From Zea mays (taxonomy: Eukaryota > Streptophyta > Magnoliopsida > Poales > Poaceae), in NCBI RefSeq assembly GCF_902167145.1, contig NC_050097.1:112129982-112193981 (forward strand): 64,000 bases of DNA, written 5' to 3'. This document shows positions 11,988-21,826 of the stretch, one piece after another. Numbering within the stretch: position 1 is the stretch's first letter; every line of letters starts with the position of its first letter. The position numbers and the translations under genes were made by a program. Below the pieces are notes generated by a model. That model searched no databases. It was not told where the DNA came from and worked only from the letters and a program-made list of their open reading frames with translations.

Positions 11988-13813
11988 TGAAAGGGAAATT
12001 GGGTTAACCATTTCCTATAATTAATTTTGGTGGTTGATGATCAACACAAACATATGGACTAACTAGTTTTATCTAGAATTCATCTATTATAGGTGCATAA
12101 GGTTCAACACAAACCAAGAAAGAAATCAGTTAGGGGACACAATTTTATTGGAGCAAAAGGACGTGAGTGTGCTGAAGAATGGCGCACCGGACTGTCCAGT
12201 GTGCCACCGGACAGTGTTCGGTGCACCAGGCCGTACAGTTCCAAACCAGCTACTCTCGGGAATTCCAGGGCGCCCTCCGCTAAAATTCACCGGACTATCC
12301 GGTGCATCAGCGAAGCAACGGCTATCCAGCGCCAACGGTCGACTGCAAAAGGCGTCTGCTGTGAACAGTGCAAATATAGAAGTCAGAGCGCATAAGTCAG
12401 AGGGAACCAGACTGTCTGGTGTTGTGGGGGACAGATATCCCCCGGGTCCACTAGAAGGCTAGAAGACCTCACGAAATGCTTTGGGCCCGATATTTCGCAA
12501 GGCCATCCCTTCGTGGGCCTAGGGAGGAACGTCCGGCGAAGTGGATCAGCGCAAGATCGGATCAACTCGAGCCTAGACGGCCCAACGGATTTGAGCGACA
12601 TCCACAACAGTGACTCGACTTTCCCGCGCTGCGTCCTCAGGCGTCGAAACTGAATGGCGATAAGTCGGCAAAATTATAGGAAGATAGGCTCAGTCGGTTC
12701 ACTATTACTTAGGCTCACGTTGTTATCATATCTGCATGTAACGCCCCACAGTTGAGTATATAAGGCCTAGGGGGCATCCCCTCAAAATCATCTCACTCCT
12801 TAGCCATCTACTCAGCTCTCTAGCATCTCTCATACTAGAGAACTCCCTTGTAACCCACCACACCAAAGATCCACACCAGGACGTAGGGTGTTACGCATCT
12901 CAAAGCGGCCCAAACCTGTACAAGATTGTCTACTATCTCTCGTGCATCTGGCACGAACCATCGAGCTACAGTCGGTAACACCGTCCTACTCCAAAAAGCA
13001 CCTCATGGGGCAACCCTGGGTACGCGGTCGGACCCAAAACACCGACAGGTGTGGCACCGGACTGTTCGGTGCCACAAGAAGACAAAGCCTCCAACGGTCG
13101 ACAAGCTCAGAACCCTAACGATTGGCTGACGTGGCGGCGCACCAGACAGCGCACAATACCTGTCTGGTGGCGCATCGGACTGTCCGGTGCGCCCATCGCC
13201 AGACGCCTTGGCCAACGGCTACAAGGTGGTTGGGGGCTATAAATATCCCCCAACCACCACATCCTTTGGCATCCAAGTTTTTTAGAGATCACATTCAATA
13301 CAAGAGCTAGTGCATTCACTCCAAGACACATTTCCAAAGATTAAACCCTCTCCAAGCCTAGAATTCAACTCAAACATTTAGTGACTTGTGAGAGAGTGTG
13401 TTCGTGTTCTTTTGCGCTCTTGTTTCTTGGATTGCCTTTCTTCTTTTTCATTCTTGCTCTCAAGTGTCTTGTAATCAAAGCAAGAGACACCTAAGTGTGT
13501 GGTGGTCCTTGCGGGGTCTTAGTGACCCGATTGATTAAGGAGAAGGCTCACTCGGTCTAAGTGACCGTTTGAGAGAGGGAAAGGGTTGAAATAGACCCGA
13601 TCTTTGTGACCTCCTCAACGGGGACTAGGTTCTTTGAAACCGAACCTCGGTAAAACAAATCATCGTGTTCATTCGCTTGATTCTCCTTTGATTTGTTTTC
13701 CCCCTCTCTCCCGGACTTGAATTTAATTCTAACGCTAACCCCGACTTGTAGAGTGTGTTTAAAAGTTATAAATTTTAGGTTTCGCCTATTCACCCCCCTC
13801 TAGGCGACTTTCA
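11988..13813 (+). repeat. 3' LTR of Sirevirus 1, containing a nested solo LTR
   Basis: It starts TGAAAGGGAAATTGGG right after the PPT and ends ggcgactttca, matching the 5' LTR end at 679. Subtracting the 625-bp insert and one 5-bp duplication leaves about 1196 bp, a normal Sirevirus LTR length. A TATA box (TATAAATA) lies at 13238-13245. Several caccggac/gtccggtg inverted motifs lie between 12180 and 12310 and again after 13050. Confidence 0.9.
12423..13047 (+). mobile_element. 625-bp gypsy-type solo LTR
   Basis: The segment starts TGTGGGGGACAG and ends ACACCGACA, flanked by perfect GGTGT duplications (12418-12422 and 13048-13052). It has a TATA-like TATATAAGG at 12757-12765, about half-way along, and no ORF of note. 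Ends of the type TGT..GG/CCGACA are common in grass gypsy LTRs. It interrupts the 3' LTR of Sirevirus 1, so it arrived after that element. Family not identified. Confidence 0.88.
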
Positions 13814-14181
13814 AGGAAGCTTGCTCATCTTACCGGTGTGTCGACTCCTTCACCATGCTAGTGACTACACGCCAAAATTGTAACCCCTCTCCCTTGGTCT
13901 ATAAAAAGGGAGAGGAGGCCCCCTAAGGGTAGGACAAGCAAGAAACAACACATGTAGTATGAAAGGAGTTCTTACACCTCATAGAGACTTGGGAACTCTC
14001 TCTCTCCCGCTTGTAACACCCTACTACAAGCAATAAGGTGTTGGTAGAACGAGCCACCGAACACTAGAGTAGGGACATTCAGCCAGAACCAGTATAACTC
14101 TTGTGTCCATTGCGCACACCATTCGAGCCTAAAATGCTCATACACATCTTCAATTGTTGGTGCTTGTATGAAACGTCGACA
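13814..14181 (+). repeat. 3' part of an older gypsy 5' LTR, target of Sirevirus 1
   Basis: The sequence right of Sirevirus 1 contains a TATA box (TATAAAAA, 13900-13907) and a C/T-rich leader with 'gcttgtaacaccctactacaagc'. It ends aaacgtcgaca, two bases before a PBS-like tggcatgctaggtagggg. This is the R/U5 part of a plus-strand LTR of Tat/Huck-like design. The left part lies beyond Sirevirus 1, outside the window. Confidence 0.72.
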
Positions 14182-14182
14182 A

Positions 14183-14560
14183 TTGGCATGCTAGGTAGGG
14201 GGCCTTTGTGCGTTTTCTTCATTCTCTTCATTAGGTACCAGATGGCTAGCTACAATGATAGCTAGGTCTCTGAAGTCGCTTCCGGCGCCCGAAGTCTTAA
14301 GGATGAACAACGTCGGGTCCTTGTCAACACCCAAGGGACAACGAACAGCTATGTTATCTACATCTTTACACTCTTTATCCTATTATTTATGAAAGTCATT
14401 CTCCTCCCCTTGAGTTAGAGGCGATGTGTGCTATTGCCTCCTCCATGCTCCTTTGGCGAGGGTTGGCCCCTGAAACAGCGAAACTTAGGATGGCCTCCAT
14501 AGGGGATTAGAGGGGGGAAGACATAGGCACGCCGCTTCCTTTGTGCTTCATTTGCATCAA
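14183..14560 (+). other. PBS and leader/gag start of the older gypsy element
   Basis: TGGCATGCTAGGTAGGGG at 14183-14200 has the same layout as the Huck PBS (TGGCGCGCCAGGTAGGGG at 19456). Behind it lies a leader with an ATG at about 14241 (MASYNDS, then a stop). Frames are broken and no gag domain can be followed. The element appears truncated by about 14.6 kb. Confidence 0.55.
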
Positions 14561-15486
14561 ACATCAAAAAGGGGACGACTTCTTTTGTGCTTCAATTAGT
14601 TTTATAATTCGATCACCAAAACCCTCAAGATCTTAACTGCACTTACACCTAAGCACTTTGCAAAAACACCTACGTTAATCACTAAGTGATTCTCTGAGCA
14701 CTTGGGTGTCTAGAACTATAGGTATGGAGTCTCAACTCTCTTGTATTGCTTGTAAGCTCTTACACATTTCAAATGACATGTCGGGGTCATATATATAGCC
14801 CCTTATGTCCAAACTATTGTTGGGAACGACACATAAATTTTATGTACTCACTAGACATGTTTGGTGTTGTCACTGAACACATCTGGTGCGTACACGTCAG
14901 CATTAGAACTGGTTGTTACCAACCATTGAGCTTAGGGTATACATTGTGAACACCGGTGCTACGTTAGACATGTGTGGTGCATGTAACCCATCTCGGTTGC
15001 ATTTGCAACCTCTTCGAGTATCCTGTAAAGTGCAGAGTCTAGTGTACCATCAAACATGTCTAGTGTATTCTAAACCTTTGTGCACCACTTTACATCTTTG
15101 TGTGTCTTGTCTAGTGTGGAATCCGGTTTTGTATCCAATGCACACCTACATCTCTGGTGTACTTAGTTTCCAACTCTTTCTTTAACACAGACACAACTCC
15201 TATTTATTGCTTCATCTGGTGCACCATTGGACATGTCTAGTGCTACTCTGTAGCCTATTTCTTTGTTCTCTTCATGCTTCTTCGTTCGATCTTCTATCGT
15301 CTTTTGTCTTAGACCCTTTCATGATCTTCATTGATCTTCAATGAGTCTTTTATTGTCTTTCTTTGAGCAGTTGATCTTCTCGATCATCATGTTGCCTTCG
15401 TGCAAGTCCACACTGTATCCTTTGAACTATAATCATAAATACTAGCAAACCACATTAGTACAAATGAAAATGTTGATAATAAAACA
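14561..15486 (-). repeat. Possible degraded copia-type LTR, minus orientation
   Basis: A TATA-like stretch (tatatata near 14790) and repeated 'gacatgtctagtg/tggtgcaccattgg' motifs resemble the palindromic LTR motifs of maize copia elements. Near 15485 the sequence ends ...gataataaaaca, which on the minus strand would be a TG start followed by 'ttttattatcaac'. I could not find a convincing matching end or target duplication, so limits are approximate. Confidence 0.35.
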
Positions 15487-15619
15487 CTACTTGATCGATG
15501 ATCCCTCGAGCAGCCTGCTAGGGTGGATAATAGGTTAGCAGTGTTCTTCTCCTCTAATATCTTGCCGAGATCTTCTTGGATTTGATCAATAATAGTGGGA
15601 CAGCTGATATCCGTTAAGC

Positions 15620-16200
15620 ATCATTTGTGGCACTGAGCATGACTGGACGGTCCAGGGTCCGGCCTGCGGATGGTCCGTCCTTAGGAGCAGACAGTCCACG
15701 ATTAGATCAGATGAGGCGAATTAAGCTCCTATCTCCACGTATGTTTATCCCTTTAAATTCATGGGAGTTGTTTATCCCTTATATATTTAAAGGGGTACGG
15801 TCAATTGAACAATCAACAATTGAATCAAATCAATATATGTTCTGTATCTTTACTTTTTGTCCAAGGAGTAGACAGTAACATAGCCTTCACCTTAATCTTC
15901 ACCTCTCTTGTAGGCGTCTTGGTTGGTATGCAGATCCTAAGACAAACCCTAGGATCTCTCCTCCCTGACAGGGTCCCTTCCGGGGGGTCAAAACCAGGGG
16001 TTGTTGGCGAACGCCGCTGCCTCTGCGCACATGCGGATCGTATGGCCACTAGGCGTGGACTGTCCAGCTCGGCGCAGAGAAGACTCAACTCCTGTCGCGG
16101 GTCGTGGACCGTCCGATCCTAGACCGCAGACCGTCCGCATTGCCGCAGAGAGCACTGCCGCTGGTACTCCTGGCAGTGATTGACGTCTAGATCGGCGCTA
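15620..16200 (+). repeat. LTR-like fragment with 'gaccgtccg' motifs
   Basis: Repeated 'ggacggtcc / gaccgtccg / gactgtcc' motifs occur at 15640-15700 and 16060-16140. A TATA-like tatatattta lies near 15779, followed by a leader-like stretch. This resembles maize retrotransposon LTR U3/R composition. No paired LTR, PBS or target duplication was found. Confidence 0.4.
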
Positions 16201-16935
16201 ACAATATCCTTCTCATTGGACGCACTAGTGAGATTATTCGTCCCGTCAATGTCGTTATCTTAATATATGTTTAACTCAAATTGATCTTTAGTCTCAAATA
16301 CAGTCATCAAAAAGTATGTTAACGCCAATTATAGTGAGATACCAGCAGGGGCTAACCCGCCTAAGCTTGCATGACATATAATATGAAACAAGAAACTACA
16401 AAACCAGCGATACTAGTCAAGGGATCAGTTAGTCGACGATTTGAAGCCCGTCCTTCACTGTAAAAACCCAAGAACAATTGTATGTTTGATTTCTCGGTCG
16501 GTTGTGATAATCTGATATATAGAGGGGGATGTCAGTAGGAAACAAGTACAAGTCATGATCTCTATATTTTCTACTTCAAAAATAAATAAATAATCAATCT
16601 AAAAACAAATCAGTTCCGACTAGAGTAGGGAAACTAGACTGACCGGGTCCCAATCTGGTCTGGCCAGTTTTATCAGGCTGTGAAACCTATAGGGAGTACA
16701 GGAACCAGCGTCGCTGGTATCGCTCACTAGTGCTGCTGTTTCTTTTTCCTTTCCAAAAGAACAAATGTAATATTTCAAATATTCTTATTGATTATTTTTA
16801 CGCTATGAATATTGCTATATGAAGTCATTTCCCCGCTTTGGTCAATTTTAGGTGTCAACAAGTTCTAGACTAATTTGAGAAAAATTAGAAATTACCCTTA
16901 TTTGAAACTAAAAAAACGCTTATAATGCACCCTCC
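16201..16935. other. AT-rich DNA, nothing recognised
   Basis: No ORF, repeat boundary or RNA gene could be supported here. It forms the left flank of the solo LTR that starts at 16936. Confidence 0.5.
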
Positions 16936-18329
16936 TGTAAGGCCCAAAAACTATATATAAATTTTTTATTAATAATAATAAAATAAATATATAAAAAAAT
17001 AAAATAGTAAATTCTGACATCTCAACTCATACTTGAGCAATGAATGTTGAGAACTGAATTTTAAAAACCAAGAACTATTTTGGAAAAGAAGTAATAGAAA
17101 GTTTTCTATTCAACCAAATGATCATGTATTCCATGAAATGATGCACCATAAGCAATCCTTTGCATGAATATTTAATGTTGAAGTAACTTTAATTCTTATT
17201 CCACAATCAAAATACTATTTTCCAAAAAAAGAAATGAACAATAGGTATGTGTTTCATAGTTCTAACATCTATCAAATAAATAAAATAATTAAAATAAATA
17301 TACATCTATTGCATCATAGTTGATTTTGATTATGTATTAAAGAATTGAATTCCTAAACTTTATCTTGAATTTGAATATTAAATTTGTAAATCAAAAGGGG
17401 ATAGAAAATAGAGAATGAGAAGGAAATTTTAGAATTTGAGAAAAGAGAAGAGCTAAACAAATAAGGTAAAAATGAAATATATAAATAGGAATATATTTCT
17501 TTACATTAATATTTGAATTTGGTCTATTTTGATCCATGGTGAGACTCATAACAATAATCATACTAGAAATAAAATAATGAATTGAGTTGTAGATTTAACC
17601 CCAAATTGAAACTTGGGTTGAAAATAGGGAAGGAAGGGAGAAAAGACCATAGAATATAAAATAAATTTGTAAACAAAATGAATTTATTCCAAACAATATG
17701 TTCAAACCATACGTTCAAAATTCGAGTACAAATTCACCACAAGAATTGAATTCAAAATTTTGGTTTGAAATAAGAAAGGGAAAACCAACCAGAAAAGAAA
17801 AGAATAAAGACAGGATTGGGAAGCAGGCGCTAGGTGTCGGGGACCATAATTAGGGGTACCCTCAAGACTCCTAATTCTCAGCTGGTAACCCCCATCAGCA
17901 TAAAGCTGCTAAGGCCTGATGGGTGCGATTAAGTCAGGGATCGGTCCATTCGAGCGACTCGATCACGCCTCGCCCGAGCCTAGCCTCGGACAAGGGCAGC
18001 CGACCCCGGAGGATTTCCGTCTCGCCCGAGGCCCCCCTCCTATGGCGAACATATTCCCGGCTCGCCCGAGGCCCTGCCTTCGCTAAGAAGCAACCCTGAC
18101 TAAATCGCCGCACCGACCGACCAAATCGCAGGAGCATTTAACGCAAAGGTGGCCTGACACCTTTATCCTGACGCGCGCCCCCCGGCAGAGCCGAAGTGAC
18201 CGCCGTCACTTCGCCGCTCCACTGGCCGGCCTGACAGAAGGACAGCGCCGCCTGCGCCACTCCGACTGCAGTGCCACTTGACAGAGTGAGACTGACAGGC
18301 AGTCAGGCCCTGCCAAAGGCACCATAGGA

Positions 18330-18660
18330 AACTCCGCTCCGCCCGACCCAGGGCTCGAACTCGGGCTAAGTCCCGGAAGACGGCGAACTCCGCTCCGCCC
18401 GACCCAGGGCTCGGACTCGGGCTAAGTCCCGGATGACGGCGAACTCCGCTCCGCCCGACCCAGGGCTCGAACTCGGGCTAAGTCCCGGAAGACGGCGAAC
18501 TCCGCTCCGACCGACCCAGGGCTCGGACTCGGGCTAAGTCCCGGAAGACGGCGAACTCCGCTCCGCCCGACCCAGGGCTCGGACTCGGGCTCAGCCCCAG
18601 AAGACGACGAACTCCGCTTCGCCCGACCCCAGGGCTCGGACTCCGCCCTGGCCTCTACCG
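18330..18660 (+). repeat. 56-bp tandem array, 6 units, in Huck 5' LTR
   Basis: Successive 'aactccgct' starts fall at 18330, 18386, 18442, 18498, 18554 and 18610, an exact 56-bp period. Each unit carries cgcccgacccagggctcg and cgggctaagtcccgg. The last units are more diverged. The homologous array at 30720 has eight units. Confidence 0.93.
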
Positions 18661-19142
18661 ACGACCTCCGCCTCGCCCGACCCAGGGGCTCGAACTCGGC
18701 CTCGGCCATTGAAGACAGACTCGACCTCGGCTTCGGAGGAGCCTCCACATCGCCCAACCTAGGGCGCAGGCCAGCCACGTCAACAGGAGGCGCCATCATC
18801 ACCCTACCCCGAGCTGACTCGGGCCGCAGGGAACAAGACCGGTGTCCTATCTGGCTAGCTCCGCCAGATAGGCAATGATGGCGTCCCGCATACTCCGTGA
18901 CGATGGCGGCTCTCAGCCCCCTTACGGAAGCAAGAGGACGTCAGCAAGGACTCAACCGCTCCGACAGCTGTCCCTCCGCCAGGCTCCATCGCTCCTCCGA
19001 TGGCCACGACATCACACCAGCTGGGTGCCAAAATCTCTCCGGCTGCCACATCGGCATGTACTTAGGGTGCTAGCTCTCCTCCGCTAGACACGTAGCACTC
19101 TGCTACACCCCCCATTGTACACCTGGATCCTCTCCTTACGCC

Positions 19143-19150
19143 TATAAAAG
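19143..19150 (+). promoter_or_regulatory. TATA box of Huck LTR
   Basis: TATAAAAG in 'cgcctataaaaggaagg', repeated at 31645-31652 in the 3' LTR. It is placed about 300 bp before the LTR end, as expected for U3/R. Confidence 0.75.
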
Positions 19151-19455
19151 GAAGGACCGGGGCCCTCTTAGAGAGGGTTGGCCGCGCGGGGACAAGGACG
19201 AGACAGGCGCTCGCTTGGAAGCCGCTCGCTCCCTCACCCGCGTGGACGCTTGTAACCCCCTACTGCAAGCGCACCCGACCTGGGCGCGGGACGAACACGA
19301 AGGCCGCGGGATTCCCACCTCTCTCACGCCGGTCTCCGGCCGCCTCGCTCTCCCCCCTTCGCGCTCGCCCTCGCGCTCGACCCATCTGGGCTGGGGCACG
19401 TGGCGACACTCACTCGTCGGCCCAAGGGACCCCCCGGTCTCGAAACGCCGACAGT

Positions 19456-19473
19456 TGGCGCGCCAGGTAGGGG
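19456..19473 (+). other. Huck primer-binding site
   Basis: TGGCGCGCCAGGTAGGGG starts two bases after the 5' LTR. I do not assign the tRNA. The older gypsy element at 14183 has a closely similar site. Confidence 0.75.
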
Positions 19474-19513
19474 CCTGCCGCGTGTTGACGAACAGCTTCC
19501 CGTCAAGCTCCAG

Positions 19514-21826
19514 ATGGGCAGTCTCCAGCAACCTCTCCGACCCGGGACGGTGCTCCGTTTCGGGAGTCTTGAGTTCATGTCCTTCGACGGCAGCTACGAC
19601 ATGATACTCCTTCCACCGCCGCGCGACAACGACAATGGCGGCCGACAGCCCACCCGCCGGCGGCGGAATCGACGACGTCTTCCCCGCGTGGTGGAAGAAC
19701 AACCTCCGAGATCGTCCCGCTTTCTTCCCCGCCGACGGAGGGGAAGGCAGGGCAACCAAGGCCAAGCAGGAGGCAGCGCCTCGTTGGCTGTCGAGCGAGT
19801 CGACAGCGCCGACACCCCAACGAGGGGCGCACCGGGTATCGACTTCGCGCCTGAGACAAAGACGAGCGCCATCTCCCCGCGACACGCCAATCCCGAGCAA
19901 GCGGACGACGCCAGCGCACTCGCGGAGAGCCTGCTGGACGTCACCCTCGTACCTGAGATGACGGTGCAGCCAGTCCTCGACGTGACTTCATCGCCGCTCG
20001 TCGACCAAAAGGTACCGACCGATTCCCATCCTACGTCATTCGGATTTAGCCTCAACCCGCCTAGCGACCTTGCTTTGGCGGGCACTCTCGTAGAGGCAAG
20101 TCCAAACCCTCTGGGGTTTCGCATGCGGTCGCCTTGGGACCGGTTGACGGACGTCTCGACCTACGGGCCCTCTGGGTCCGAGGAAGACGACGACCCCAAC
20201 ATCTGTTGGGATTTCTCTGGACTTGGCAACCCCAGTGCCATGTGGGACTTCATGACCGCATGTGACTACTGCCTCTCCGACTGTTCCGACGGTAGCCGCA
20301 GCCTCGACGACGAGGACTGCGGCCCAAGCCGTGAATGTTTCCACGTCGATCTAGGGGGTCCCTCCGAAGGCAATCATCTTGGCATGCCGGAGGACGGTGA
20401 TCTCCCTAGGCCGGTGCCCCGCGTTGACATCCCACGGGAGCTAGCTGTGGTCCCCGTTCCGGCGGGGGGTCACGACCCACAGCTCGAGCAAGTCCGCGGG
20501 GCGCAGGCCAGACTCGATGAGGGAGCAGGAGCGCTTGAGCCGATCCGCCGGAACGTCGGGCAGGCATGGGCGGGCCAACCCCCGACCGAAGAAATACGTC
20601 ATCTGCCCCAGGGCTTCCAGCACCGCGTCGTCGACGACGTTAGGGTCAGGCCGTCACCCACATCTAGTGGGGTCGGCCAGAACCTGGCTGCAGCAGCGAT
20701 GCTTCTCCGCACGATGCCAGAGCCATCAACCACCGAGGGTCGGCGAATCCAGGGGGAGCTTAAAAATCTCCTGGAAGGCGCCGCGGTCCGACGGGCCGAG
20801 AGCTCTGCCTCCCGAAGGCAGGGATACCCCTCGGAACCTCATGCCGCGACTTCCCGATTCATGCGGGAAGCCTCGGTCTACACCGGGCGCACGCGCAACA
20901 CCGCGCCTGCGGCCCCGGGCCGCCTCGGCAACGAGCACCATCATCGCGACCGTCGGGCCCACCTCGACGAGAGGGTGCGCCGAGGCTACCACCCCAGGCG
21001 TGGGGGACGCTACGACAGCGGGGAGGATCAGAGTCCCTCGCCCGAGCCACCCGGTCCGCAGGCCTTCAGCCGGGCCATCCGACGGGCACCGTTCCCGACC
21101 CTGTTCCGACCCCCGACTACTATCACAAAGTACTCGGGGGAGACGAGACCGGAACTGTGGCTCGCGGACTACCGTTTGGCCTGCCAACTGGGTGGAACGG
21201 ACGACGACAACCTCATCATCCGCAACCTCCCCCTGTTCCTCTCCGACACCGCTCGCGCCTGGTTGGAGCACCTGCCTCCGGGGCAGATCTCCAACTGGGA
21301 CGACCTAGTCCAAGCTTTCGCCGGCAATTTCCAGGGCACGTACGTGCGCCCCGGGAATTCCTGGGACCTCCGAAGCTGCCGGCAGCAGCCGGGAGAGTCC
21401 CTTCGGGATTACATCCAGCGATTCTCGAAGCAGCGCACCGAGCTGCCCAACATCACCGACTCGGATGTCATCGGCGCGTTCCTCGCCGGCACCACCTGCC
21501 GCGACCTGGTGAGCAAGTTGGGTCGCAAGACCCCCACCAGGGCGAGCGAGCTGATGGACATTGCCACCAAGTTCGCCTCCGGCCAGGAGGCAGTCGAGGC
21601 TATCTTCCGAAAGGACAAGCAGCCCCAGGGCCGCCCACCGGAAGATGCTCCCGAGGCGTCGACTCAACGCGGTGCCAAGAAGAAAGGCAAGAAGAAGTCG
21701 CAAGCGAAACGTGACGCCGCCGACGCGGACCTTGTCGCCGCCGCCGAGTACAAGAACCCTTGGAAACCCCCCGGAGGTGCCAACCTCTTCGACAAAATGC
21801 TCAAGGAGCCGTGCCCCTATCACTAG
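19514..21826 (+). CDS. gag: Huck gag
   Basis: An uninterrupted frame of 770 codons from ATG 19514, the first ATG after the PBS; an earlier in-frame ATG at 19400 lies inside the LTR and is not expected in the genomic RNA. The N-terminal two-thirds is acidic and low in recognisable domains. The retrotransposon gag domain lies at about 21120-21610 (RPELWLADYRLACQLGG, DTARAWLEHLPPGQISNWDD, ESLRDYIQRFSKQRTELPN). A Lys-rich tail (KKKGKKKSQAKRD) and the end ...KEPCPYH follow. The frame ends at TAG 21824-21826, and similarity continues downstream in the same frame. The stop could be a mutation or a read-through point between gag and pol. The product would build virus-like particles. Confidence 0.82.
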   Translation: MGSLQQPLRPGTVLRFGSLEFMSFDGSYDMILLPPPRDNDNGGRQPTRRRRNRRRLPRVVEEQPPRSSRFLPRRRRGRQGNQGQAGGSASLAVERVDSADTPTRGAPGIDFAPETKTSAISPRHANPEQADDASALAESLLDVTLVPEMTVQPVLDVTSSPLVDQKVPTDSHPTSFGFSLNPPSDLALAGTLVEASPNPLGFRMRSPWDRLTDVSTYGPSGSEEDDDPNICWDFSGLGNPSAMWDFMTACDYCLSDCSDGSRSLDDEDCGPSRECFHVDLGGPSEGNHLGMPEDGDLPRPVPRVDIPRELAVVPVPAGGHDPQLEQVRGAQARLDEGAGALEPIRRNVGQAWAGQPPTEEIRHLPQGFQHRVVDDVRVRPSPTSSGVGQNLAAAAMLLRTMPEPSTTEGRRIQGELKNLLEGAAVRRAESSASRRQGYPSEPHAATSRFMREASVYTGRTRNTAPAAPGRLGNEHHHRDRRAHLDERVRRGYHPRRGGRYDSGEDQSPSPEPPGPQAFSRAIRRAPFPTLFRPPTTITKYSGETRPELWLADYRLACQLGGTDDDNLIIRNLPLFLSDTARAWLEHLPPGQISNWDDLVQAFAGNFQGTYVRPGNSWDLRSCRQQPGESLRDYIQRFSKQRTELPNITDSDVIGAFLAGTTCRDLVSKLGRKTPTRASELMDIATKFASGQEAVEAIFRKDKQPQGRPPEDAPEASTQRGAKKKGKKKSQAKRDAADADLVAAAEYKNPWKPPGGANLFDKMLKEPCPYH

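Larger units (their letters stand above)
1..13813 (+). mobile_element. Sirevirus (Ty1/copia, Opie/Ji-type) retrotransposon 1, left end cut by window
   Basis: LTR-gag-protease-integrase-RT-RNase H-LTR order on the plus strand marks a Ty1/copia element. The LTR ends in ggcgactttca and is followed by a tggtattagagc primer-binding site of initiator-Met type. Gag has one CCHC knuckle. Several polypurine tracts precede the 3' LTR, a Sirevirus hallmark. All reading frames carry stops or frameshifts, so the copy is not autonomous. Two later solo-LTR insertions (6286-10835 and 12423-13047) interrupt it. The element itself sits in an older gypsy LTR whose remainder begins at 13814. Its 5' target duplication is outside the window. 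The family name Opie/Ji is by recognition of the LTR ends and of the pol C-terminus; these two families are hard to separate by eye. Confidence 0.9.
17835..19453 (+). repeat. Huck 1 5' LTR
   Basis: 1619 bp, TGTCGGGGACC...GCCGACA. It contains six copies of a 56-bp tandem unit (18330-18660), a TATA box at 19143, and a leader rich in cgctcgcc. It is nearly identical to 30225-31955 apart from two extra tandem units there. Confidence 0.93.

Noticed and set aside
18422..18802. Repetitive 126-codon minus-strand ORF and similar ORFs near 31053-31352
   Set aside because: Translation of the 56-bp LTR tandem array, whose GC-rich units lack stops.
19142..20124. Several long minus-strand ORFs opposite Huck gag
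   Set aside because: Shadows of a GC-rich coding frame; no family resemblance and not preserved as a distinct unit.
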